From assembly GCA_003353955.1 (NCBI GenBank), contig PIVJ01000023.1, forward strand, positions 1-36,903: DNA of 36,903 bases, written 5' to 3'. The translations under genes were made by a program, and so were the position numbers. Below are positions 1 through 9,158 of the stretch, in pieces; position 1 is the first letter of the stretch; every line of letters starts with the position of its first letter. Under the pieces are notes generated by a model. It had not been told where the DNA came from. It ran no database searches and saw only the letters and a program-made list of their open reading frames with translations. This DNA is from Bacteroidota bacterium. GTDB lineage: Bacteria; Bacteroidota; Bacteroidia; Bacteroidales; GCA-2711565.

Positions 1-72
1 CATTGGCTCGACAAACCATTTGAAGACAACAACAGTCCTCCAGCAAACAATTATCAGGGGGTTCTTTTCTGA
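1..72 (+). CDS. IS4-like transposase, C-terminal 23 residues (partial)
   Basis: The reading frame is open from base 1 and ends at TGA 70-72. The residues read HWLDKPFEDNNSPP and then GVLF at the end. The WLDKPF block matches the decayed copy near 15,060-15,090 (LQTWLDKPFDEPP), identifying both as the same transposase. The catalytic DDE region lies upstream of the window. I cannot tell whether this copy is active. It lies in the same orientation as the following protease gene. Confidence 0.65.
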   Translation, partial: HWLDKPFEDNNSPPANNYQGVLF

Positions 73-154
73 AAGTCGAGAAAAATGTGCTCAAAACCCA
101 GTAAATTTATACTTTTACCATTGGAATCAAAAACGTTTAGGACAGTATTGATTC
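1..154 (+). mobile_element. Right end of an IS4-like insertion sequence
   Basis: The window opens inside an insertion sequence. It holds the last codons of a transposase, about 58 bases of trailing sequence, and a terminal motif AACGTTTAGGACAG followed by one variable base and ATTGATTC, ending near 154. The same terminal motif recurs at 15193-15216 behind a second, decayed transposase, which is how I place the right end. The left end and most of the element lie outside the window, so intactness cannot be judged. Family assignment (IS4, DDE) rests on the better preserved second copy. Confidence 0.7.
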
Positions 155-180
155 GTTAACAATCATATTAATTATTAATA

Positions 181-191
181 CACACACACAC
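181..191 (+). repeat. CA dinucleotide run abutting the protease start codon
   Basis: A run of CA repeats (CACACACACAC) occupies the bases immediately before ATG 192, where a ribosome-binding region would lie. No Shine-Dalgarno sequence is present, as is usual in Bacteroidota. Short dinucleotide tracts can change length by slippage, but it lies outside the reading frame and could only affect spacing or initiation. Confidence 0.5.
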
Positions 192-3119
192 ATGAGAAAA
201 TTATCATTCCTATTGTACATCTGCATATTCGCATTGCTGATATCTTGTACAAATGAGAAGTATGTTACAAAGACAAAAAAGGACAAAAATGGATATACCT
301 ATGAAATGGTTACCAATGATCCTTTAAAAGCCAGAATTTATACATTAGATAATGGCTTAAAAGTATACCTGTCTGTAAATAACGATGCACCAAGAATCTA
401 CACTTTAATTGGTGTTCGTGCAGGCGCTACTTATGATCCAGCAGAAACAACAGGTTTAGCACACTACCTTGAGCATATGATGTTCAAAGGCACTGATGAA
501 TTTGGAACCATCGATTGGGCTAAAGAGAGTGCTTTATTGGCTCAAATTTCTGATTTATTTGAGGAGCATAGAAACACTTCGGATGTTAACGAGAAAAAAG
601 TTATCTACCACAATATTGATAGTATTTCAGGATTGGCAGCGAAATTCGCGGTGGCTAATGAATACGATCGTATGACCAGTACCATTGGAGCAAAATCTAC
701 CAATGCTTTTACAGGAGATGAATTAACTGCATATATGAATGACGTACCCTCTAATCAATTTGAGAAATGGCTAATTATGGAAAAGGAAAGATTTAGTGAT
801 CTGGTACTTCGTATTTTTCATACTGAATTAGAAACGGTTTATGAGGAGTTCAATATGTCGCAAGATAATGACTGGGCAAAAGCATATAAAGCATTAAATA
901 GTGGTCTCTTCAAGAAACATCCTTATGGAACCCAAACGGTTCTTGGTAAAGGTGAACACCTGAAAAATCCATCAATGGTTAATATTCATAATTATTTCAA
1001 TACCTATTATGTGCCAAATAATATGGCCTTCTGTTTATCTGGAGATCTAGATTTTGAAGAAACCATTAAGATTATTGATAAGCATTGGGGTGAATTTGCA
1101 TATAATCCTAATTTACCAGAACGTAATCTTCCGGTTGAAGACCCAATTACTGAGATATTGGAGAAAGAAGTGGTGGGACCGGATGCAGAATCTGTGATAA
1201 TGGCTTATCGTTTTGATGGAGCAAATAGTAATGAAGAAAAGTTTGTTACCCTAATAGATTATATCCTGAGTAATAGCAAGGCGGGTTTAATTGATCTGGA
1301 TCTTGTGCAAGAGCAAAAAGTAATTTCTGCAAGTTCAAATACGGAATTCTTAATTGATTATGGTAAACATGTTCTAACTGGTCGCCCTCGTGAAGGACAA
1401 ACCCTGGAAGAAGTTAAGGAGTTGTTAATTGCTGAAATTGAGAAAATTAAAAATGCTGATTTTGAAGATTGGCTTCCGGAAGCAGTCATCAATGAGTTGA
1501 ACCTTTCACAAATTAAAAAGAATGAACGCAACACCGATGTTGCGTTCAACTTCCTTGATGCTTTCACTAAGAAGGTGAATTGGAAAGATCAAATTGCGTT
1601 TAATGATGATTTAGCAAAAATTACAAAAGAAGAAGTTGTTGCTTTTGCAAACGAACATTATAATGAGAATTATGTAGTTGTTTATAAGCGCAACGGGAAA
1701 GATGATGTGTCTATGAAAATTGAAAAGCCAGGCATTACTCCAGTTGAGTTAAATAGGGATGAGCAATCTAAATTCTACAAAGATTATCTTGCCATGGAGT
1801 CAGAAACTCTTAAGCCTGTATTTGTAGATTATGATAGTAAAATTGAAAAGTTAAGCATGCCATCCGGAATTGAATTTAGCTATATCAACAACCCAAATAA
1901 CGACTTATTCAAGTTGTATTATATCTTGGAAATGGGTAAAAATCACATGAAGGAATTACCTATTGCCGTTAATTATTTGCCTTTCTTAGGTACGGATAAA
2001 TATTCAGCTTCTGAGCTTCAAAAAGAATTCTTCAAGTTAGGTATTAGCATGGACGTATCTGCAGGTAATGATCGTTCTTATGTTTACATCTCAGGTCTTA
2101 AAAAATCATTTAAAGAAGGGGTGGAATTACTTGAACATTTGCTTTCAAATGTAAAATCGGATGAGCAAGCCTATGCAGATTACGTAGATGGAATTTTGAA
2201 ATCCAGAGCGAATAAAAAGCTAAGTAAAAGTCAAATTTTATGGTCTGGAATGCGCTTCTATGGCATGTTTGGTGAGAAATCTCCATTCACTGATATTTTA
2301 ACTGCAGAAGAATTGAAAGAAATCCAGCCAAAACAGCTAACAGGCTTATTAAAAAATCTATTCAAATATAAGCATCAAATCTTCTATTATGGGCCTGAAG
2401 ATATGACTTCTGCTCAACGTATTATTGAGGCTTCGCATCAAACTCCTGCTGAGCTTTTAGACTATCCTGAAATTACTGACTATAAGCACTTAGATGTAGC
2501 GAATGATAAAGTTTACTTTGTGAATTATGATATGGTTCAGGCAAACCTCATTGTGTTGGCAAAATGTAATCAATTTGATAAATCAGTATTGACTAATGCT
2601 AAATTATTCAATGAATATTTTTCATCTATTGTTTTCCAGGATATTCGTGAGGCCAGAGGATTGGCTTATGCTGCTTTTGCAACTTATAGAAACCCACAAA
2701 AGATAGGAAAGAATGATTATATGTTTTCATTTGTGGCAACTCAAGTCGATAAATTCAAAACTGCTTCAGATGCCCTAAATGATTTAATTCTGAACTTACC
2801 TCAAACTGAAGATCAATTTAATACGGCAAAAGAAGCCATCATGACAAAGATTGAGACAGAGCGGATTACCAGAGATAATGTATTTTGGACTAACCTGGCA
2901 AATATGGATCGCGGAATCAATTATGATTACCGTAAAGATGTTTATGATCAAGTTCAAAATGCAAGTCTTTCGGAATTTACTCAGTTTTTTAATGACAATA
3001 TTAGTAGTCGTAACCTTACATATTTAGTACTGGCTGATCGTGAAATGATTGATATGAAAGCCTTGAAGGAGTTAGGTGAGGTCAAAGAATTAACTTTAGA
3101 AGATATTTTTGGGTATTAG
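192..3119 (+). CDS. M16 family (insulinase/pitrilysin-like) metallopeptidase, lipoprotein
   Basis: The product is a 975-residue zinc protease with two tandem M16 halves. The N-terminus is a lipoprotein signal with lipobox LISC (Cys19), so the mature enzyme should be tethered to an envelope membrane facing the periplasm. The inverted zinc motif HYLEH is at residues 91-95, and the distal acidic ligand is probably in ETVYEEF around 214-219. The C-terminal half lacks a second HxxEH and carries the usual R-rich element (DIREARGLAYAAF), as expected for the non-catalytic partner half. M16 lipoproteins degrade peptides or signal sequences; the substrate here is unknown. The ATG at 192 directly follows a CA dinucleotide run and is the only start giving a complete signal peptide. 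The gene stands alone between the IS end and convergent polA. Confidence 0.9.
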   Translation: MRKLSFLLYICIFALLISCTNEKYVTKTKKDKNGYTYEMVTNDPLKARIYTLDNGLKVYLSVNNDAPRIYTLIGVRAGATYDPAETTGLAHYLEHMMFKGTDEFGTIDWAKESALLAQISDLFEEHRNTSDVNEKKVIYHNIDSISGLAAKFAVANEYDRMTSTIGAKSTNAFTGDELTAYMNDVPSNQFEKWLIMEKERFSDLVLRIFHTELETVYEEFNMSQDNDWAKAYKALNSGLFKKHPYGTQTVLGKGEHLKNPSMVNIHNYFNTYYVPNNMAFCLSGDLDFEETIKIIDKHWGEFAYNPNLPERNLPVEDPITEILEKEVVGPDAESVIMAYRFDGANSNEEKFVTLIDYILSNSKAGLIDLDLVQEQKVISASSNTEFLIDYGKHVLTGRPREGQTLEEVKELLIAEIEKIKNADFEDWLPEAVINELNLSQIKKNERNTDVAFNFLDAFTKKVNWKDQIAFNDDLAKITKEEVVAFANEHYNENYVVVYKRNGKDDVSMKIEKPGITPVELNRDEQSKFYKDYLAMESETLKPVFVDYDSKIEKLSMPSGIEFSYINNPNNDLFKLYYILEMGKNHMKELPIAVNYLPFLGTDKYSASELQKEFFKLGISMDVSAGNDRSYVYISGLKKSFKEGVELLEHLLSNVKSDEQAYADYVDGILKSRANKKLSKSQILWSGMRFYGMFGEKSPFTDILTAEELKEIQPKQLTGLLKNLFKYKHQIFYYGPEDMTSAQRIIEASHQTPAELLDYPEITDYKHLDVANDKVYFVNYDMVQANLIVLAKCNQFDKSVLTNAKLFNEYFSSIVFQDIREARGLAYAAFATYRNPQKIGKNDYMFSFVATQVDKFKTASDALNDLILNLPQTEDQFNTAKEAIMTKIETERITRDNVFWTNLANMDRGINYDYRKDVYDQVQNASLSEFTQFFNDNISSRNLTYLVLADREMIDMKALKELGEVKELTLEDIFGY

Positions 3120-3125
3120 AAAACA

Positions 3126-3193
3126 AGGAAGAGGCTGTCTAAAAGGATCTGACAAGTTTTAGAATATGTTGGCTTTTTGGACAGTCTCTTCCT
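3126..3193. repeat. 68-bp inverted repeat between convergent genes
   Basis: Two arms of about 20 bases, AGGAAGAGGCTGTCTAAAA at the left and TTTTGGACAGTCTCTTCCT at the right, are complementary except at two positions and enclose about 28 bases. It sits between the convergent ends of the M16 protease and polA, so a transcript in either direction would form a long stem that could end transcription. The GAGGCTGTCTAAAA motif resembles terminal inverted repeats of Bacteroidota insertion sequences, so it may be a tiny non-autonomous element or a scar; that origin is inference. Confidence 0.6.
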
Positions 3194-3232
3194 GTTATAG
3201 TAATCCATATTTCGGTCATCAGCTTGTCGAGA

Positions 3233-6028
3233 TTAATGTGCCTCCAGCCAATTATTCCCAGTATTTGAATCTACTACAATAGGAACTTCCATCTTGATTG
3301 CATTTTTCATTTTATCCACCACAATTTCTTTCACTATCGAAAGTTCACTTTTTAATGTGTCAATCACCAATTCATCATGAACCTGTAAAATCATCTTACT
3401 CTGTAGTTTTTGTTTCTCAAACGCTTCATAAATTCTAATCATTGCTATCTTAATCATGTCGGCTGATGAGCCCTGAATAGGTGCGTTAATAGCATTTCGC
3501 TCTGCGAATCCTCTTACTACCGCATTGGTTGAATTAATGTCGCGTAAATATCTGCGTCGTCCCATAATGGTTTCAACATAGCCATTTTCGCGGGCACTAA
3601 TGATAGCATTATCCATGTATTTTTTTACACCTTCATATTGTATAAAATACTGATTAATAATGTCGGCTGCTTCTTTCCTGGTAATTCCCAGTCTCTCGGA
3701 TAATCCGAATGCAGATATGCCATAAATAATACCGAAGTTTACCATTTTTGCATTTCGACGCATGTCCTTGGATACGTTTTTAGCCTCAACATCATATACT
3801 TTTGAGGCTGTGGCGGTATGAATGTCAATGCCTTCCTTAAAAGCGGTAATCATTTGTTGATCTTTACTCAACTCTGCTATAATTCGAAGCTCGATTTGGG
3901 AGTAATCTGCTGCGAAAAGAATATGATTCTCATCTCTGGGAATAAATGCCTTTCTTATTTCCCTTCCTTTTTCAGTTCGAATTGGAATGTTTTGCAAATT
4001 GGGATTCTGTGAACTTAATCTTCCGGTTGACGCCACAGTTTGCATATAGGATGTATGTATTCTTCCGTCTCTGGGACTAACCAGTTCGGGTATCGAGTCA
4101 ACGTAAGTTGATTTTAATTTTGTTAAAGATCGGTAATCTAAAATGTCAGATATAATTGGATGTTTGTTACTTAGCTTTTGAAGTACATCCTCTCCGGTCG
4201 AGTATTGCTTAGTTTTCGTTCGTTTTGGTTTGTCGACAATCTTAAGTTTCTCAAATAAAATTTCACCCAATTGCTTTGGGGATGAGACATTAAATTCCTG
4301 ACCGGCATGCTGATAAATATTTTCACGTATGGATAAGATTTCATCATGTAATTGATTTGAAAATATTGATAGCGCTTCAGTGTCCAATCTTATACCCTCT
4401 GTTTCCATGGAAGCTAACACCGGAATCAAAGGACTTTCGATTTTATCATATAATTCCTGTGTATTTTCCTCACTCAGTTTAGGCTTGAATATATCAGCTA
4501 ATTGTAAAGTTATATCTGCATCTTCGCAAGCATAGTTAACCATCTGGGCTATTTTATTATGCTGCACCTCTCTCATATTTAACTGATGACCTCTTCTTTT
4601 TTCAGTCACTTCGTCATAGGTTAAAGGCTTATAATTAAGATACGTTTCAGCCAAATAATCCATTCCATGACGCAGGTCGGGCTCAAGCAAGTAATGCGCA
4701 ATCATGGTATCAAACAAAGGACCTTTTACCACAATCTCATACCATTTTAAAATGCTTATATCGTATTTTAGGTTTTGTCCTATTTTCTCAATTCTTTCAT
4801 TTTTAAATACCATTTTAAATTCAGATGCTATGGATTGACACTCGTTATAATTTTCCGGAAGAGGGACATAATAAGCTTCCCCTTTTGTGAAGGAAAATGA
4901 AATGCCAACTAATTCGGCATTATTGGGATCTTTGCCTGTAGTTTCAGTATCAAAGCAAAATGATTTTTGTTGTGATAGTGATTCAATTAACTGGTTTCGT
5001 TTTCCCTTAGTATCAGCCAGTTGGTATTTGTGAGCTGAATCTGACAGGCTGTTTTTTACCTGAACGGCTTGCTCTTCTTCAGGAAGGCTGCTAAAAAGAT
5101 CCACTTGGTTATTGCTGATATCTTCCTTGTTAGAGGGTTCTTCGATCGACTTATTTGTGAAAAATCTTTTAGCAAGTTGTCTAAATTCCAATTCATCAAA
5201 TAATTGCTGAAGGGCAGCGACATTTGGTTCTTTAATTAATAATGCCTCTTCATTTAATGTAATGGGAACATCTAAAATTATTGTGGCTAAGCCCTTTGAC
5301 ATAATCGCCTGTTCACTAAAATTTATAAGATTCTCTTTTTGCTTTCCTTTTAGCTGGTGCGTATTCTTTAATAAGTTTTCGATACTATCAAACTCACCAA
5401 TTAATTTAGAAGCTGTTTTTTCGCCAATACCGGGTACGCCGGGAATATTATCAGAAGTATCACCCCACAATCCCAGTATGTCGATAAATTGTTCAGGCCT
5501 GGATAATCCGTATTTATCACAAATTTCTTTCACCCCCAACACTTCGGGCTTATTACCCATACGGGCAGGTTTATACATAAAAATATGATCTGAAACCAAT
5601 TGGCCGAAATCTTTATCAGGGGTCATCATGTATGTGTCAAAACCGTTTTTTTCGGCACTTTTTGCTAAGGTTCCGATCACATCATCAGCTTCGTACCCAT
5701 CTACAGAAAGTAAGGGGATATTAAAAGCGTCAATTAATTTAAGAATATATGGAATTGAGATAGAAATATCCTCCGGCATGGCCTCCCGATTGGCTTTATA
5801 TTCGGCAAATTCAATGTGCCTAACCGTTGGAGCCTTAGTATCGATGGCTATTCCAATATGAGTGGGTTGTTCGTTTTTTATTATTTCATATAAGGTATTG
5901 GCAAACCCCAGAATGGCAGAGGTATTCAAGCCTTTTGAGTTTATTCTGGGATTCTTGTTGAGGGCAAAATAGGCTCTGTAAATCAGAGCCATAGCGTCAA
6001 GTAAAAATAGTTTCTTAGATTCGGGCAT
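3233..6028 (-). CDS. polA: DNA polymerase I
   Basis: A full three-domain family A polymerase of 931 residues, acting in Okazaki fragment maturation and repair. The 5' nuclease domain (about 1-290) has LFLLDAMALIYRAYF, YEADDVIG, PDKDFGQLV and GDTSDNIPGVPGIGEKTA. The proofreading domain (about 345-520) keeps its metal ligands: FDTETTG near 360, IGQNLKYD and YACEDAD. The polymerase domain has motif A (ADYSQIELR, near 708), motif B (RRNAKMVNFGIIYG) and motif C (QVHDELV, near 892), so all three activities look intact. I chose ATG 6028 (MPESKK...) over an in-frame ATG at 6067, because the family starts here and a -7 promoter box at 6069-6076 would put the transcript start downstream of 6067. The gene is monocistronic and convergent with the M16 gene. 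Confidence 0.97.
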   Translation of the reverse strand: MPESKKLFLLDAMALIYRAYFALNKNPRINSKGLNTSAILGFANTLYEIIKNEQPTHIGIAIDTKAPTVRHIEFAEYKANREAMPEDISISIPYILKLIDAFNIPLLSVDGYEADDVIGTLAKSAEKNGFDTYMMTPDKDFGQLVSDHIFMYKPARMGNKPEVLGVKEICDKYGLSRPEQFIDILGLWGDTSDNIPGVPGIGEKTASKLIGEFDSIENLLKNTHQLKGKQKENLINFSEQAIMSKGLATIILDVPITLNEEALLIKEPNVAALQQLFDELEFRQLAKRFFTNKSIEEPSNKEDISNNQVDLFSSLPEEEQAVQVKNSLSDSAHKYQLADTKGKRNQLIESLSQQKSFCFDTETTGKDPNNAELVGISFSFTKGEAYYVPLPENYNECQSIASEFKMVFKNERIEKIGQNLKYDISILKWYEIVVKGPLFDTMIAHYLLEPDLRHGMDYLAETYLNYKPLTYDEVTEKRRGHQLNMREVQHNKIAQMVNYACEDADITLQLADIFKPKLSEENTQELYDKIESPLIPVLASMETEGIRLDTEALSIFSNQLHDEILSIRENIYQHAGQEFNVSSPKQLGEILFEKLKIVDKPKRTKTKQYSTGEDVLQKLSNKHPIISDILDYRSLTKLKSTYVDSIPELVSPRDGRIHTSYMQTVASTGRLSSQNPNLQNIPIRTEKGREIRKAFIPRDENHILFAADYSQIELRIIAELSKDQQMITAFKEGIDIHTATASKVYDVEAKNVSKDMRRNAKMVNFGIIYGISAFGLSERLGITRKEAADIINQYFIQYEGVKKYMDNAIISARENGYVETIMGRRRYLRDINSTNAVVRGFAERNAINAPIQGSSADMIKIAMIRIYEAFEKQKLQSKMILQVHDELVIDTLKSELSIVKEIVVDKMKNAIKMEVPIVVDSNTGNNWLEAH

Positions 6029-6068
6029 ATTAATATTTTTGGATGTGTATAGGACAATACAACGCAAA

Positions 6069-6099
6069 CAAAGATAATTATAAAGATGATGAATTCAAG
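6069..6099 (-). promoter_or_regulatory. Bacteroidota-type sigma promoter of polA
   Basis: Read on the minus strand there is a -7 box TATCTTTG (6069-6076), a 19-base spacer, and CTTG (6096-6099), one base from the -33 consensus TTTG. Predicted transcription begins near 6063, leaving a leader of about 35 bases before ATG 6028. Spacing and sequence fit the primary sigma factor of the phylum. Confidence 0.6.
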
Positions 6100-6205
6100 A
6101 TTGAAAGTACAAATTAAAATAGAGAGAGAAATTTTAAATTAACGTTATTCAATATTATTTAACAATAATTATGGCTATTTTTACATTAACACCTAAGTGA
6201 ATTTT

Positions 6206-7537
6206 ATGGTAAAGAGAAAGCAAAAGAAAATTTTTGTACTAGATACTTCGGTTATCTTATATAACCATAGTGCATTACACAGCTTTGATGATAATGATGT
6301 AGCCATTCCAATTACCGTATTGGAGGAACTGGATAATTTTAAAAAAGGGAATGAAATAAAGAATTTTGAGGCAAGGGAGTTTATTCGAATTCTGGATAAC
6401 CTTTCAGGTAATTATACCCTTCAAAATTGGATAGCCATTAATGGAAGAAGTAAGGGGAAGTTTAAAGTAGTGATGAATGAAAAAAGTGAACTTGATGCAG
6501 TTGCTATTTTTGGAGAAAACAAGCCTGATCATCGAATCTTGAATGCTGCCATTGTTTTGGCTAAAGAAAATCCAGGCAAAAAGGTTATTCTGGTTACCAA
6601 AGACATTAACCTCAGGCTTAAAGCAAAATCGTTGGATATTCCTGCTGAGGATTTTGAAACCGGAAAAATTAAAGATGTCGACTCGCTGTACGCTGGGAAA
6701 TCGGTTATTGAAGATGTTGATAAAAGTATAATCGATAAGTTGTATGCCGAAGGTAGCTGTTCTTTAAATGATATTGGTTACGCAGATATACATCCTAATC
6801 ATTATATTATTTTAAAAAACAATCGTACATCAGCCCTAACTTTTTATAACCCAATTACTAAACTCATTGAGCGAGTTGAAAAAAAATCAGCTTATAAAAT
6901 TACAGCCCGTAATGCAGAGCAAGTTTTCGCATTGCATGCCATCTCAAATCCTGAAGTAAAATTAGTAACCTTGCAAGGAGTTGCAGGAACAGGAAAAACT
7001 TTAATTGCACTGGCTGGAGCACTGAGTCAAAAACGATATTATAAACAAATCTATTTGGCAAGACCAATTGTCCCTTTAAGCAATAAGGATATTGGATATT
7101 TACCTGGAGACATAAAGGATAAAATAAATCCATATATGGAGCCTTTGTGGGATAATTTAAAGTTTATCCAAAACCAGTATAAGGAAAACGACAAGGAGTA
7201 TAAAGCCATTGCAACGGCCTTAGATACTGAAAAATTAGTGATAACTCCCTTGGCGTACATTCGTGGAAGAAGTATCTCAAACGTTTGTTTTATTGTGGAT
7301 GAAGCCCAGAATCTTACACCTCATGAAGTAAAAACAATTATTACCAGAGCGGGTGAAAATACAAAAATTATTTTCACAGGAGATATTTATCAAATTGACA
7401 CCCCATATCTTGATTCTCAAAGTAATGGGTTCTCATATTTAATTGACAAAATTAAGCATCATGCTATTTATGCGCATGTGAGGCTTGAAAAAGGAGAGCG
7501 CTCTGAATTGGCTAATTTGGCAAATGTTCTGTTATAG
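6206..7537 (+). CDS. PIN domain-PhoH-like ATPase (PhoH2 type)
   Basis: A 443-residue fusion of an N-terminal PIN ribonuclease domain and a C-terminal PhoH (RecA-like) ATPase. The PIN part shows FVLDTSVILYN with Asp13, LEELDNF, DHRILNAA and VTKDINLRLKA, which supply the acidic metal-binding residues. The ATPase has Walker A GVAGTGKT (about 258-265) and Walker B CFIVDEAQN (about 364-369). Characterised PhoH2 proteins couple RNA unwinding to RNA cleavage, and that is the likely role here; the RNA target is unknown. A GTG at 6197 is in frame, but ATG 6206 (MVKRKQKK) is a more natural start. It is divergent from polA and convergent with the M28 gene 20 bases away. Sometimes annotated as PhoH family or YlaK-like. 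Confidence 0.92.
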   Translation: MVKRKQKKIFVLDTSVILYNHSALHSFDDNDVAIPITVLEELDNFKKGNEIKNFEAREFIRILDNLSGNYTLQNWIAINGRSKGKFKVVMNEKSELDAVAIFGENKPDHRILNAAIVLAKENPGKKVILVTKDINLRLKAKSLDIPAEDFETGKIKDVDSLYAGKSVIEDVDKSIIDKLYAEGSCSLNDIGYADIHPNHYIILKNNRTSALTFYNPITKLIERVEKKSAYKITARNAEQVFALHAISNPEVKLVTLQGVAGTGKTLIALAGALSQKRYYKQIYLARPIVPLSNKDIGYLPGDIKDKINPYMEPLWDNLKFIQNQYKENDKEYKAIATALDTEKLVITPLAYIRGRSISNVCFIVDEAQNLTPHEVKTIITRAGENTKIIFTGDIYQIDTPYLDSQSNGFSYLIDKIKHHAIYAHVRLEKGERSELANLANVLL

Positions 7538-7557
7538 AAGGATTAAAAAGAGCGTTA

Positions 7558-8544
7558 TTACTTTTCTTCAAATATTACTGTAAGGACTGTTCGACCAACT
7601 ATTTTTAAACTTATTGGGTCAATAACATCAAGATTGTCATTGGTGGTATGCCAATGTTCAAAAAATCCTGAGGGGCTATTTTCATCATAGTCAATAATAT
7701 CAATAGTCGGGATATTTAAATTCTCATTAATGACAACATGATCGTCAAGAATTGAACCACCACTGCGGGCTTTAAAATAATCAGCATATCCCAATTTCGC
7801 AGCTTTATCCCATACCATATTCATTACCCCCGGCGCATATCGCATAGAAGTAGCCTCTTTTGCAAAAACAGGATCGGTGGCACCAACCATATCTAACAAA
7901 ATACCATATCGTGCCATATAATTAATTTGATGTGGATTACGCGACCAATATTGAGAACCTAGTGCCCAGGTATCATTATTGCCAGATTCACCCGAATCCT
8001 CAAGGTCAAAAAAAATAATGTCAATTCCAGGTGAAGTTTCATGCGTACTTAATTGACGTGCTATCTCAATTAAAATACCTACTCCACTTGCACCATCATT
8101 TGCACCTTGAATAGCGTCATTATGTTTATCAGGATCAGGGTCCTGATCGGCGAATGGCCGCGAATCCCAATGAGCAGCTAATAAAACCCTGTTTCTTTTT
8201 TCAGGTTGAAAAGAAGCAATAATATTTTTCCCGTTTAAAATTTTACTATCAAACCTACGAGCCTTAAAATCCTGTACGATTACGTTGGCAGTATACCTTT
8301 TGAGCGTATTTGTTAAATATTCTGCACATCGTTGATGGGCTTCAGATCCAGGTGCTCTGGGTCCAAATTCCAATTGTTTTTCAATAAATAGGTATGCTGA
8401 ATCAGCATTGAATTCGGGAACAAAAACTTGAGTTTTAACCGCTGTCTTACCCGTTTGGTTTTCGGAAGATTTCTTAGCATTCCCGCAGGCGAAGCTTGTG
8501 AGGAGAATTAAACTCAGGCTTAGAGATTTGATTTGATTTGTCAT
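7558..8544 (-). CDS. M28 family glutaminyl-peptide cyclotransferase-like lipoprotein
   Basis: A 328-residue zinc-dependent M28 protein. The signal sequence ends in lipobox TSFAC (Cys20), so it is an exported lipoprotein. Zinc-ligand motifs are AAHWDSRPFAD (H125, D127), GANDGASG (D150), FFDLEDSGE (E182/D183 region), LDMVGA and ILDDHVV. The combination LEDSGE...DTWALGSQYW and LDDH...NIP is that of type II glutaminyl cyclases rather than aminopeptidases, including the Porphyromonas-type enzymes that form N-terminal pyroglutamate on exported proteins after signal cleavage. Substrates are inferred from the family. It follows the nitroreductase gene by 4 bases and is the last gene of the minus-strand run starting at the response regulator. 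A plain aminopeptidase activity cannot be excluded. Confidence 0.85.
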   Translation of the reverse strand: MTNQIKSLSLSLILLTSFACGNAKKSSENQTGKTAVKTQVFVPEFNADSAYLFIEKQLEFGPRAPGSEAHQRCAEYLTNTLKRYTANVIVQDFKARRFDSKILNGKNIIASFQPEKRNRVLLAAHWDSRPFADQDPDPDKHNDAIQGANDGASGVGILIEIARQLSTHETSPGIDIIFFDLEDSGESGNNDTWALGSQYWSRNPHQINYMARYGILLDMVGATDPVFAKEATSMRYAPGVMNMVWDKAAKLGYADYFKARSGGSILDDHVVINENLNIPTIDIIDYDENSPSGFFEHWHTTNDNLDVIDPISLKIVGRTVLTVIFEEK

Positions 8545-8548
8545 TTTT

Positions 8549-9148
8549 TTAATCAGTTAATAAGTTAGATTTTTTGCCAAATTTATCCTGAAAAATAAAT
8601 TCATCAAAGCTTTTTCTTTCTCGTTCGGCAAGTTCAGGTTTTTGCATTCTTGGGTCTAGTATTGCCGTATCTCCCAAATATCCGATCACAATAACGCTCA
8701 GTGCTTCAAACTCATCAGGTATTTCAAATACTTCAGTTGCTTTTTCAGGGCTAAATCCAGTCATCTGATGAACGTATAAATTATGGCTGGTAGCTTGAAT
8801 TGATAAATGTGCTACTGCCTGTCCAACATCGTATTTAAAGGAATTATTTGGATCGCCCTTTTGGGTTTTTTTTCTTCCGCAACTTAATACTAATACAGGC
8901 GCATTCTTTGTCCATAATTGGTTAAATTCTACCAAGGTTTCGAATATCCCTAAAAATGTTTTGTCATTGTTGTTACCAATAATGAAATACCAGGGTTGAT
9001 CATTAAAGGCTGAGGGCGACCAGCGAGCTGCTTCAAATAAGCTTAAAAGTATTTCTCGTGAAATGGATTGTTTTTTAAATGCGCGGGGACTCCATCGTTT
9101 TGATAAAAGCGAATGTATCCCGTACGTTGTTTTGGCTTCTTTTGACAT
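8549..9148 (-). CDS. Nitroreductase family flavoprotein
   Basis: A 199-residue FMN-dependent oxidoreductase of the nitroreductase fold, cytoplasmic with no signal. Diagnostic segments are KRWSPRAFKKQSI at the N-terminus, LFEAARWSPSAFNDQPWYFI (FMN-binding face, about 40-60), the central DVGQAVAHLSIQA helix and VIGYLGD near 155. These enzymes reduce nitro compounds, quinones or flavins with NAD(P)H; the substrate cannot be read from sequence. The gene begins 10 bases after the kinase stop and ends 4 bases before the M28 gene, which suggests co-transcription with the two-component system, perhaps as part of a stress response (inference). Confidence 0.88.
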   Translation of the reverse strand: MSKEAKTTYGIHSLLSKRWSPRAFKKQSISREILLSLFEAARWSPSAFNDQPWYFIIGNNNDKTFLGIFETLVEFNQLWTKNAPVLVLSCGRKKTQKGDPNNSFKYDVGQAVAHLSIQATSHNLYVHQMTGFSPEKATEVFEIPDEFEALSVIVIGYLGDTAILDPRMQKPELAERERKSFDEFIFQDKFGKKSNLLTD

Positions 9149-9158
9149 CGGATAATAG

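Noticed and set aside
6029-6067. Upstream start adding 13 residues to DNA polymerase I.
   Set aside because: The family begins at the MPESKK-type position, and the promoter box places transcription start downstream of this ATG.
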